Shown here: positions 10,904 to 20,924 of the stretch, piece after piece
How positions within the stretch are numbered: the first letter of the stretch is position 1
Layout of the letters: every line of letters starts with the position of its first letter
DNA from: Leucaena leucocephala
Taxonomy: Eukaryota > Streptophyta > Magnoliopsida > Fabales > Fabaceae
DNA length: 64,000 nucleotides
NCBI GenBank assembly: GCA_037074615.1
Contig: CM073515.1
Coordinates: forward strand, 19,941,001-20,005,000
Direction of reading: 5' to 3'
Notes under the pieces: generated by a model
Told to the model about the DNA's origin: nothing
Databases searched by the model: none
What the model saw: only the letters and a program-made list of their open reading frames with translations
Made by a program: the position numbers and the translations under genes

Positions 10904-13060
10904 CATGGGGTTTATTTCACATGTAATAATCTCAATCGTTTCAATACCATAACCGTTGGTAAAAACCACTTTGAATTTCAAAAACCCCCAGCATGTACAT
11001 TTAAAATCAAGTTACTGTGTAAATATACGAAATTCACATAGGACTATCCAGATCTATTATTCATTCAATGGAAGCTATTGTTGGATATTCTCCAGATAAA
11101 AGTCAAAATATGGTTCTTATGGGCGGTTTAACAAAACATGTGCCAATTACAAAAACTGCTTTTTTAGTGGGTACACTTTCCATTTCAATGCAACTTTTGT
11201 CAAACTCTTTTCAAAAGCTTATTCATTCATGTTCATACATAATCATAGTTCTTTTGTAAATCATTTCTAACGATTTAACCCATACTTTCATAAAATTTGC
11301 TTTTCAAAATTCATATTTAAAAGTCAACATTTGAAATGACAATGCATTTAAAAATATAAATTTTAGGGAACGTTATTCACTCACCTGCCATGCTCCTAAC
11401 TCTTTACTCTTCTCAGTCAAGCAACTTCATATTATATTCACTTCTCAATTCCCTGATATCCCAAAACATATATTAGCATTCTAATTAAAGTTCCCACAGA
11501 AATTAAACATCTTTTAATCTAACATCTCATTTCACTTCCTAAATTCCTTTGGAACTTAAGTTGACTGAGACACACCTAAAAATACTTGATTTATAACATG
11601 ACTACTTAAAAAATTAGCAGTACTACTCCTTTAAGCTAAAGATTTCCAAAGTTCAAACAAGCATGAACCATAATTTAACCAGTAGCATAAGCATTCGCCA
11701 AAATAGTAACCCATGCTAACAACCAAAGACCATTAAACCTAAACTTAAAACTGCATTATCACAGAGTTACAAATAGCTTCCACATCAACAGCAAGTTCCT
11801 CACAATGACAACGATTCAAAAGCACATATGCTATTTAAACCTCTTCCCCAAGCAACAGTAACATAAATAACAGCAAACACTTATGAACACATAGATCAAC
11901 CTTTGGCATAAACGTTTGGAAGCACATTCACATACACACGGCTACCCTGACCATAACCATTCCTGAAATAATACCCCTAATAGCAGTAACAATATCATAT
12001 GCTCATAAACATGTATGCGTGGTATGCTCTGTTCATTCAACCCGAATTGCCACATAACCAAAAATCATTACAAATATCAATTTATTACTTAGATGCACAC
12101 ACCCGCAGCAAACAATACTCTAGCTTTTCAGAAAACACAATCCAATTGTCACCAGCATCTGTTCTTTCTATTCTATTTGTCTTATATACATCTTTTAAAT
12201 AGGACACCAGCCCAAACAATCAAGAGAGAAAAATATAGATGCACACTTGCGGATCAAACATTTCCCCCAGCAGCCACGTATACATTCAACCCCTTCAATA
12301 CCATAACAGAATCCACACATACACAGAGTAAGCTCTTACATATATACAAATATACCATCAAGAATTAATAGGAATAGCAGCCATAGAAAATCCAAAACAT
12401 AAAAGGAAGGAGAAGAAGAGAACCCAAAATTTCAAAACTTACACAGCAACAGACAAAACTACCGAGTAAGCGTAGCCGTCAGAGATTCACATTGCGTTCA
12501 CCGTCGCTCTGTCTGACTCCAAATCATCGCTCTTTCTCTGTCTCCTGTCCTTCCACTGAACCCACTTCTTTCTTCTGTCACACTCTCACCCACACTGTTC
12601 CACACGTCTGTCAAGCCCAATGTTCATGACAAACAGAAAGGAAAAAGATTGAAGGTTTGGGGAATTGCTACAGTACCCCTAAATGAATAGGAAACCTAAA
12701 TCACAATGGAAGGAGGAAAATTGGCACCTATCAGAGTTCAAGAGTTGAACACAGTGCCACCATGAAAATAAAGTAGCCCAGCAACGGCAATAACCATTCA
12801 GGTAATAGGGGATGACGGCAACTGCTTACTTTGACTCTTACACTCTCGCCATCGCTGCCCTAATTCTCAGCTCTCTCTCTTCTCGCTTGCGTCCCTCTGC
12901 CCACTCTATCCTACCCTATCCTCTCTATTATAGAGGACGATGCTGAAGCAAGAAATGGATAGGGAAAATGACAGAAGCTAACTCTTGGGTACACAGCATC
13001 GGTGGCGTGAAGATTCATCACTATACTCTCGCTGATTCCCCTTTGTGCTGCCGCTAGATT
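10904..13060. other. Unassigned stretch, probable continuation of LTR-C
   Basis: This follows the solo LTR-A and so continues the sequence of 6624-7497. It has no convincing coding sequence. The part from 12430 to 13050 is more GC-rich and pyrimidine-rich on the plus strand (CTCTGTCTCCTGTCC, CTCTCTCTTCTCGC). Read on the minus strand, this resembles a promoter-proximal or leader region. Short frames at 11068, 11999 and 12093 show no domain. Confidence 0.35.
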
Positions 13061-13189
13061 CAGAGCAATTTGATGAGTACAATGTCTAAAATTAGAAAAA
13101 TAGAAGGAAGAAGTACGGGTTTAGAAGGAAAAAGGCAGGAGAGCATTTTTATAATTTTGCCTGCTTGGAAAAATAAAACCCCTTTCTGT

Positions 13190-13255
13190 ATTGGCCAAGG
13201 ATCAAACACAAAACCTCCCAGATCACCCAGCGCCTGCAACCACTCTGCTACTACC
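13190..13255 (-). mobile_element. Candidate tRNA-derived SINE head (A box and B box)
   Basis: On the minus strand, TAGCAGAGTGGTTGCAGGC (13250 to 13232) fits a tRNA A box. GTTTGATCC (13207 to 13199) fits a B box (consensus GGTTCGANTCC). The span from A-box start to B-box end is 52 bases, close to tRNA spacing. The intervening sequence does not fold clearly as a tRNA and no CCA-adjacent acceptor stem was seen. A pol III-type SINE relic is therefore more likely than a functional tRNA gene. Tail and TSD were not identified. Confidence 0.4.
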
Positions 13256-13457
13256 TCAACATTGAAATATTCTACAACCAATATACATATATACTTTGAT
13301 AAATTAAATTTACCTATTAATTATTTTTTTTTCAGAGCCATAACATTTACTCCAACATTAATTGTTGTATTCAATATACTATATTTAACCCTATTTTTCA
13401 TTCTCTAAATAAAGGAATTTTTCTTTGATAAATATACTTAGAGATTCTGATGTTCAA
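13256..13457. other. Spacer left of the copia element
   Basis: AT-rich flank of the copia derivative. Nothing else recognised. Confidence 0.4.
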
Positions 13458-13826
13458 TGTTATCATAATCACTCTAGTAAAGAGAGAGCCATAAATTTTA
13501 TTTATTATTTGAGCTACTCAAGAGTAGGACTCTTGTGTAGGATTATAACCTTGCGGGTAGTAAGGGGAATGAGAGAGATACTCTCAATTGATGTATTGAG
13601 TCATCAAGAGCCTGAAGAATCTTAGAGATTAGTGAAATACTCAGAGAAATCTAAGGACTAGAGTAGGCCAAGTGGTTGGGCTGAACTAGTATAAATATAC
13701 AGTGTATAATTCTCGTTTATCTACTTCTCTTGGTGAAACCTTTATAAAAATCTATGATTTCATTTAAGTTTTTAAATTCTTAATATCACCCAATTTAACC
13801 CCTTGGGTGAAACTACTATTCTAATA
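13458..13826 (+). repeat. Copia 5' LTR
   Basis: This starts TGTTATCATAATCACTC and ends CTAATA (probably TAACA originally, as in the 3' copy). A TATA box, TATAAATA, lies near 13690. Shared landmarks with the 3' LTR include CTAGTAAAGAGAGAGCCATA, GAGAGAGATACTCTC, GAGATTAGTGAAATACT and the end block TTGGGTGAAACT. Confidence 0.85.
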
Positions 13827-13828
13827 TT

Positions 13829-13839
13829 TGGTATTAGAG
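13829..13839 (+). other. Copia primer binding site (tRNA-iMet type)
   Basis: TGGTATTAGAG lies two bases after the 5' LTR. The usual plant copia site is TGGTATCAGAGC, so one C-to-T change is visible. Confidence 0.8.
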
Positions 13840-13881
13840 TATATCTCTTAGATAAGACTTAACCATCTCAAGAAAATATCT

Positions 13882-15140
13882 ATGGCAGGATTTAGTGATA
13901 GTATCCTACCTGAAAGAAGCTCTACAACAAAGCCTCCGAGATTCAATAGAGAAAATTTTATATTCTAAAAGATAAGAATGAAGACATTTATCAAACCTTA
14001 GGAGTATGGATTGTGGGATGCAATTTAAAAATGGAACTATGTTATAATAAATATAGTAGATTATTAGAAAATTCCAAAAATTCCAAGTGAGTTTTATGAC
14101 GATGACAAGAAGTAGATTGTGTTGAATGACAAAGTTGTCAACGTACTCATTGTGCTTTAAGTCAAAAACAGTACTTCAAAGTATCTAGTATAAAAACAAC
14201 AAAGGAAATGTGGAAAGCACTAAAAATTGCACATGAAGGAACATCTAGAGTGAAGTAGAGTCAAAACTCTGACATAGAGTTCTAGCTATTCCAAATGAAC
14301 CCCAAAGAAAGCATCAGAGACACAGAAGTCAGGTTCTCCCATCTCATGAACTACTTGATTGCACTTGACAAGAGATATACCCAACATGATCAAGTTAGGA
14401 GGATTCTTGATGGACTCACAAAAGAGTGGGAACCAAAGGTGACTGCTAATAAGGAAGCAAAAGAAGAATCAATCCGATCAGTTGCTGTACTTTTTGGAAG
14501 CTTGTTAGAATACAAATGCAAGCAAAAATACATGGAGGAACTAAAGGAGAAAAATCTAAAGGGATAGCTCTTAAAGCTTAGGAAAGTGATGAAGAAGATA
14601 ATGAGCTAGAAGATGATGAAATGGGTCTCATTGTCTAGAGATTCCATAAATTCTACAAGAATAGAGCTGATAGAAAATTTCAATCAAAACAAAATTTTTC
14701 TTCAACCTCAAAAGCAAGGGATTAGATTTAAGCCGATTGTCCACAACTGTCAAAGAAGGACAAAGGAAAGAAGAAGGACAAATATCAAAGGAGAAAGGCT
14801 TTGGTTACACCCATTTGTGGAGATAGTTTATCATTAGGCAATGGAGACAGTGACAAAGAGGAAGTAGCCAATATCTATCTTGTTGCCTAATAACAAGAAA
14901 AGTCTGATGCTAATGAGGTAATCAATCTTGAACCTACATATGATGATGAACTGTTGTTTGAGTATAATGCTTTATGATCTGAATTGCTTAGAATAGCTAA
15001 GGAGTTGGTAAGCTCCAAGAAGAGACTAAAAGTATTAGAAAAATAAATTAAGAACAATGCTCAAGCTATTCAATTAGCATCAATACAAACTTGTACTAAA
15101 TGTAAAGAAATAGAGAAAAAGAGTCAAGAGTTAACTATAA
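13882..15140 (+). pseudogene. Copia gag remnant (UBN2 family)
   Basis: The ATG at 13882 opens a copia-like gag start (MAGF..., with PPRFNRENF shortly after). It is stopped within about 30 codons and continues in shifted frames. The best preserved piece is 14295-14567, where the order SIRDTEVRFSHLMNYLIALD, then RRILDGL, KEWEPKVTA and SVAVLFGSLLEYK fits the UBN2 gag domain (helical capsid-like region, cytoplasmic particle assembly). Acidic and lysine-rich sequence follows. Stops and frameshifts make it non-functional. Confidence 0.8.
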
Positions 15141-15532
15141 CTCTTGAAAGATTCACTAAAGGTAGTGAAATACTTAAGGTGATCCTAGGAAGTCAGATAT
15201 GCATTTCTAACAAATCTGGAATTGGATATAATCCAACTCTAGATAAAAGGAAAGGGAAGAAAAAGAATAGTGAAAAATTATATTTAACTTACTTTATAAT
15301 TATGTTCAATCTTCTAATCCTTTGGCTAAAAGTACTACTATAATCATACGGGTCATACTATCTCTTCTTGTTATCACAAGAGGAAAAGAACCTACAGGAT
15401 ATTGAGATGGGTACTTAAGGATACTTATGAGTCTAAAGTTATTCGAACTAACGAATTAGAACCCAAGAAAATATAGGCACCTAAAACTAGATGATTGTTT
15501 TGCAGTTTTGTCTCAAGGCATCCAAGACTAGG

Positions 15533-15751
15533 AAATAATACATTGATAGTAGATGCTCAAGACACAAAACTAGAGATGTTAACAAGTTTTTCAAACTCAC
15601 AACTAAAGATGGAGGAAAAGTCAGCTTTTGAAGAAATCAATATGAAACGATTGCTAGAATTGGTGAAATTGGAAGTAAAGAACGAATGAAGATTGAAGAT
15701 GTTTATTATGTGGATGGTTTATGCCATAACTTCCTAAGTTTTGATCTTTAG
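15533..15751 (+). pseudogene. Copia protease and start of gag_pre-integrase region, truncated
   Basis: In the frame starting GAT at 15545 the sequence reads YIDSRCSRHKT, matching the copia motif around the aspartic protease active site (WYIDSGCSRHMTG). The Trp codon is replaced by a stop and the active-site Gly by Arg. Downstream, GGKVSF and IEDVYYVDGLCHNFLS match the region leading into the integrase zinc-binding domain. The reading then stops just before the 3' LTR. Everything from integrase to RNase H is absent. Confidence 0.85.
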
Positions 15752-16113
15752 TGTTTATCACAATCACTCTAGTAAAGAGAGAGCCATAAATTTTCACTTA
15801 TTATCTAAGATACCAACTCTTGAGTGGTATTGTAACCTTATAGGAAGTAAGGAAAGTGAGAGAGATACTCTCATTGATGTACTGAGACACCAAGAGCCCA
15901 AAACATCTTGGAGATTAGTGAAATACTTAGAGAAATTATGAGGATTGGACATAGGTTGGGCTAAACCAATATAAATCTATTATGTACAATTCTCTTTTAT
16001 CTACTTCTCTCAGTGAAATCTTTCTATACTCAATCTTTATGATTTTGTTAAAGTTTTTAAATTTTTAAGATCACCCAATTCACCCCTTCTTGGGTGAAAC
16101 TGTCATTTTAACA
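15752..16113 (+). repeat. Copia 3' LTR
   Basis: This starts TGTTTATCACAATCACTC and ends CATTTTAACA, parallel to the 5' copy throughout. No purine tract precedes it: the upstream bases are the protease-side coding remnant. Confidence 0.85.
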
Positions 16114-16942
16114 AATAATTCCATAACATAAATGATAATCAAACGTTTGGATCCACAACATGTCACATGCAACAATCTCATGGCCTCTGACAAACTAAAA
16201 TAACAGTTAATAAAAAACATGTGGTGGCCTTAGATTGCAATATACAATTCTTACATCACCACACATAGACATACATATAAAGGCTATGGAAGCCTATGTT
16301 ATAAGTTGCTTCCCTTTGCAATGCGTAAAAGTCATAGGCTCTCCTCAAAATTTAAAGAAAAGAGAGGTGAGACCTAAAGTCCCAGTAACTAAAAATTAAT
16401 TTATTAGGTATGCAAGAATGAAATATAAGTTAGTGAAATAGTATAATATATTATAACAAATCATAATATTATAATCTACCATAACAAATCCATCCACCTT
16501 ACTTCTCCTTATTACTCTTAGACATGGACCTAGTTTATCTTACTCATTTAGTTCAATAGATCCTCTCCCCAAGCTTTGTGGTCTGACCAAGGCTTAAGAG
16601 GTCTCTACCCAAGTGTTCGATCTCAAATCTAGACCGAGGTTAAGACAGAGCTTTAGGGGCATGATAAAGTGCCAAACAGTATGATTGATAATAAAGGAAT
16701 GTTGAAATACTTCAAGAACAAGATTCACCATTGCCCAAACCCAATTCTCCGCTATAAAGAAACAAAATTTAAGTAACAACATATCATTTTGCATAACAAT
16801 TTAATTATATGAATATATGTATCTCATGGCTCAAAATAATACAAATGTCATGTCTCATGCCATTCCAATACCGCCATTTAATACATAAAATATAATAAAA
16901 TACATATAACACACACCTTATAGTCTAAAACATGCATACAAC
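16114..16942. other. Unassigned repeat-like stretch, related to 39753-40056
   Basis: There is no coding sequence. Phrases around 16385-16470 (AGTAACTAAAAATTAATTTATT, then GAAATATAAGTTAGTGAA) and the CTCCTTATTACTC and GACCTAG segments parallel the sequence flanking CACTA-2 (35150-35181 joined to 39753-39950). This suggests an old gypsy-type LTR relic common to both places. The short minus-strand frame 16594-16794 has no domain. Confidence 0.35.
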
Positions 16943-17847
16943 ACATAACTGTCATTTTAATTATCAAACAAAACTAAGCTAACTAATAGTAAAGTGAAGC
17001 TAACCTAGTCAATTCACAATGAGCCTAAATGGATACTAAAGTTCCTAATTAATCCAATGAGCTATAATTAACAAATTAATTAAATGAATTATGAGATGAG
17101 ATGTTTGAACTAATTCTGAATATAAATCCTATGCTACTATTATTAACTTAAGTGTTTATGATGATTAAATAAATCAATGACAAGTGTGTTCCCTTAGAGA
17201 TTACCTTACCTTCATTATCCAGAGAATATTTGGAGTTAATTAGTTGAATTAGAATGTGTTAATTCGCCAGTTAAATCTTAAATCAAAGCCACAACTCACA
17301 GACATTGAATAGAGAAATAAGAATCATTCAACTCAAGAGATAGAAGAAGATGAATTAAACAGATACAAATGTACTCTGTTATAGAATTGCTCTAATTAAC
17401 TACAACCATGTCTAACTCAGTCTATGAATGAATCAATCAAAGCATCAATTATGTAGAAATAGGAAATTCAACTTGGTTCCCTAATTATAAATCATCTACT
17501 AACTATAATTGCTTTAGTAATACCATAATTAACTATATCAACTCAACACAATTAAATCTGAATTAAAGACACAATGAACTCCCTATTTTAACTCAAGAAT
17601 TCTGGTTCAGCATCAATTCTAAGAGAACACAGTAACTCTAGCCTTTCATTGCTGTCAAGATTTCAACAGCAGTAATCATGGTGAATGTAGAAAGAGAAGA
17701 TGAAGATGGAAGTAGAATGTCCTTTAGTTCTCCTGCCCAGAACAGAGCAAGAGTGCAGATGAAGAGAGAAAATGGAGTATGGAATGGCGTGAGTGAGTGA
17801 TGAATGACATGAGGTGTTTGGTGTGTGGGAGATGGAATGATGGAATC

Positions 17848-20404
17848 TGTCATATCCTAATTTTTAGGCCTAGAAGCACAGAATATAGCTTGAAAAAGGG
17901 ATGCTACCATACCCTATTGAGCAGAGGTCTCAGTAAATAGAGAAAATTATGCTGATGAGTATGATGCAACACAAAGTTTTGATAGGAGGTCCCGAAAGAT
18001 TTATATTAATTTTTGAAGAGAAGGAAAATTAATACAGTATTCTCTAGACCTCAAAATCAGATGAAATGTGGCAGTAAATTCCTATAATTAATATAAGAAT
18101 TTTTGAAACTGACAGAGCTCAAAAAGGAGTTCTGTAGAATTTACTATATAATTTACAGTGAATTAAAAGACTTGATAAATAGGTTTCAGGGGAATTTCTC
18201 GGGAACTGAGCCCATGAAGATAGGGGATCATACAGAGGGTCCAAAATGGCACCTTATAGGCCCAATGATATTTTTCAGATAAATATGTGGGCCAGGGCTA
18301 ATAAAGACAGAGAAAAATGAAGAATTATGAAAATGCCACTGAAGGTATGCCACTGTGTTGTGTCATTGAGTTAGAGTCAGATGAAAGGTGTTATGATCAT
18401 TTGACTAAGGTTAGACAGTCAAGAAAGGGTATCTAGATAGTTGACCAGGGTCAAGAGATACTCTAGTAAGGTATGAAAAGATAATAGTGCCCCTAGAAAT
18501 ACTAAAGAGGTATTAAGGGTATTTTGATAATTTACTAAGGATGTTTCTTGGGAACCGAGCCACCAGAGTATTTGGACTTGGTTAGAAACCCAAGGTGACA
18601 ATCCAAGGCCCAAAAACGTAGGCCAAGAGTGATGTGGGCCCAAGAGGCATTAAAATAATGTTTTAGTGCTTTTTCAATAAAGTAAAGTGACCCAATCCAA
18701 GATAGAACTGGGTAAAGTGAGCTGGAATCACGAGAAGACATAAATGGGGCCCACAATGCACCACATGGCATGATTATAGTAAAAGAAGAAAAGTAAAGGA
18801 CACATGGCATGATTAGAGAAAAAGGAGAAAAAGCAAGAGGACACGTGGCACGATCTCGGCAGTCCATTCAAGGAAAAGACTCTGGAACTCTCTGGAAAGG
18901 CTGAGTCAACTAGTGAGGTGTCCCAAGGGCCCCACATTTTGCCACATATACCCTTGAGGTGTCCTAGATGATGTCATGAGTGGTGAGTCATCAAGGAGGG
19001 TGATGTCATCGTGATGATGCAGGCAAAGCTTCTTGAGAAAGCAAGCAATCTAAGCCATTCATCACAAATCAATCTGGACCATTCATTTCACCTCCTCTCA
19101 CCTATAAATAGGCCACTCCCCTCCCATTTCAAGGCACACCACGGCCTAGCAAGGAAAAGGAAGAGAAAAAAGAGAGAAAGAGAGAAAGAGAGAAGGAAAG
19201 GAAAGAAAGGAAGGAGTTCTGGTGGAGCCAGGAGCAGTCTGAGGAGCCGAGGGGCTGGGCAAAGCTTAGGAATGAGGTAAGAAAGTTATCTAGTCCCTGC
19301 TCCAATAAAGTAGAGGATTGCTCTTAGTAGTTAGAATAGAGAAATATCTCTATTAATAAAGATAGCTAAAGGTAGAAAGGAAGACAGGGGAATGTCAGAT
19401 TAAGGATATTACCCTTGAGTTAAGCATGAGTTAAATAGAGCTATGCTGATAGAATAATAATGAAGATATTATTATGATATGTATAGGCTCTGGCCTATGG
19501 AAAGAATGAACCTTAGAGCAAAGGCTAAGAGCTAGAAGAAAAGCTATATGTCAGGTAGTGAACTAATCCTAAACTTGTATGCATTGAATGTTATGCTTGA
19601 TGTGCTATGGCTTTGTTGAATTGTGTTGAACATGTGCTTATGTATGAAGCTCTATTCCTATGACTACTTTGGCCAATTGTATTTCATATGTAATATGGAA
19701 GCATGCACATTAGACAATGTTAACACTTTCACAAGCAAGCACAAGTATTCATTAATGCATGCATTGTTTAGTACCATTTGCTACTGAGATTTCTCCAAAA
19801 ATCTCACCCCTTCCATATCAATTCAATTATAGCAGGTCTTCTCAAGATGGAGAAGATAAAGATGCATGAAGAGATGTTAATTGCTTAGTATGATTGATAT
19901 GTGATTCATGTATGTATAATTGCTGGAAATTGTCACTGTGAACAGTAACTCGTGGTGAGGCACTGACATTCGAGCTGTAATTATAAATAGTAAATGATTG
20001 AATAAATGTATGATATTTTTCCAGTAAATAGTAGACATTCCAATCTTCAATTTTATATATAGAATATCTCATTTGGATGTCTACACATAAAGATACGATT
20101 TATCAAAGTTGGGACCAAAGTGCTGGAATCAGGGGAAAACGCAGGATGAGCAGTAAACTTCGGACGTTGACTGACATGGACCTGGTCAAGGCATGGTTAA
20201 CGAGTTATTTTTCCCTGAAATAATATTAAGTTAGCTCTGAGTAGCCACATGGACCTGGTCAGGTCACTCCGCTGGAATTTACACAGTGATCAGTACTGGC
20301 TGGGAGTAAAATTCTAGATTGTATGATTTGACTTCAATGGCCCTAGAAGTGGTTCCAAATGCTACTGAATGGTCCCTAAGATGTAAGAAAAGGAGGATGT
20401 TATA
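17848..20404 (+). mobile_element. Solo LTR-A nested in Athila-1 3' LTR, TSD GAATC
   Basis: This runs TGTCATATCC to GGATGTTATA, 2557 bp, flanked by GAATC at 17843-17847 and 20405-20409. Removing it and one TSD restores continuity with the sister LTR at 30165-30185 (GATGGAATGATGGAATCAGAGTGTG). Inside it holds a TATA box (19101-19112), a purine-rich leader tract, AGGTAGTGAAC near 19553, the CTCACCCC block near 19804 and a closing CTAGAAGTGGTTCC. There is no internal domain. Confidence 0.95.
19101..19112 (+). promoter_or_regulatory. TATA box of LTR-A, followed by a purine tract
   Basis: CCTATAAATAGG is a strong plant TATA box at the place where a U3/R boundary would be expected. A run of GA and AAAG repeats at 19147-19216 lies downstream in the presumed leader. 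Inverted or diverged equivalents appear near 9552 and 46285. Confidence 0.6.
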
Positions 20405-20911
20405 GAATCAGAGTGTGATATGTGTGAGAATGATGTGTGTTGGATCTGATGCCTGAATGATATGTCTGGAGTCTGTGATGTGTCAATGATATATAAAGTA
20501 TGGAATGAATGACTTCATATCTAAATTGGACTCCCTCCAATTGTCAACACATGTGTGAATCTCCCACTTGCTTCTGTTATCATCTCCTTAATTCATAGAT
20601 CCAACACATGATCAATATGTTAACAATTCTATCCATGTGATTCTATTAGCCCACTTGTTCAATCCAGCACATGTTTCTCTTGTCCAGCTATCAATTGACC
20701 TCCATTTAATCTGCTGCTTGGTTACTACATTCCTATAATGGAAATTTAACAGATTATTTATCTAATTAATCACTAAAATAATATATTAATTTCCAGTTGT
20801 TCTATTTGTATTTTATTTATTAATTGCTCAACATATTGATAAATGAAGATAAAAAACAATAATAAAACTCTCTTTAAACACACTAAAATCACTACAAATA
20901 TGAGTTTATCA

Positions 20912-20924
20912 ACTCCCCCACACT
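20912..20924 (-). other. Athila-1 polypurine tract
   Basis: On the minus strand, AGTGTGGGGGAGT directly precedes the LTR start TGATAAACTC. The equivalent in Athila-3 is AGTATGGGGGAGT at 63713-63725. This is where plus-strand DNA synthesis is primed. Confidence 0.85.

Larger units (their letters stand above)
13458..16113 (+). mobile_element. Non-autonomous Ty1/copia element with two LTRs, gag and protease only
   Basis: Two LTRs of about 365 bp (13458-13826 and 15752-16113) flank a 1.9-kb interior with an initiator-tRNA-Met-type primer site, a UBN2-type gag and a protease fragment. Integrase, reverse transcriptase and RNase H are missing. The protease-side reading runs to within a few bases of the 3' LTR, and no PPT is visible there. 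The LTRs differ by many substitutions and small indels, so the insertion is old. No clean 5-bp TSD was found (TTCAA on the left, AATAA on the right). Confidence 0.85.
16943..20911 (-). repeat. Athila-1 3' LTR, split by solo LTR-A
   Basis: It is about 1407 bp once the 2562-bp insertion plus duplicated TSD is removed. On the minus strand it opens TGATAAACTCATATTTGTAG, and the plus-strand left end contains TGTCATTTTAATTATC. It aligns along its length with 29242-30679. The outermost seven bases (16943-16949) are diverged, so the exact edge is approximate. Confidence 0.85.

Noticed and set aside
12093..12368. Frame of 91 codons near 12.1-12.4 kb
   Set aside because: Overlaps another frame (11999-12202) in a different register, with no recognisable motif and only average-composition sequence.
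13232..13250. A functional tRNA gene on the minus strand
   Set aside because: Only the A- and B-box-like motifs fit. No acceptor stem or anticodon arm could be paired.
13060..13408. Overlapping frames of 73 and 112 codons as a small gene
   Set aside because: They overlap on opposite strands across the SINE-like segment and show no domain or codon pattern.
13453..16118. TSD for the copia derivative
   Set aside because: TTCAA and AATAA do not match. Boundaries rest on LTR alignment and the primer site.
18419..18937. Minus-strand frames of up to 110 codons as a gene
   Set aside because: They lie wholly within the solo LTR-A U3 region. No domain, and no equivalent open frame in the other LTR-A copies.
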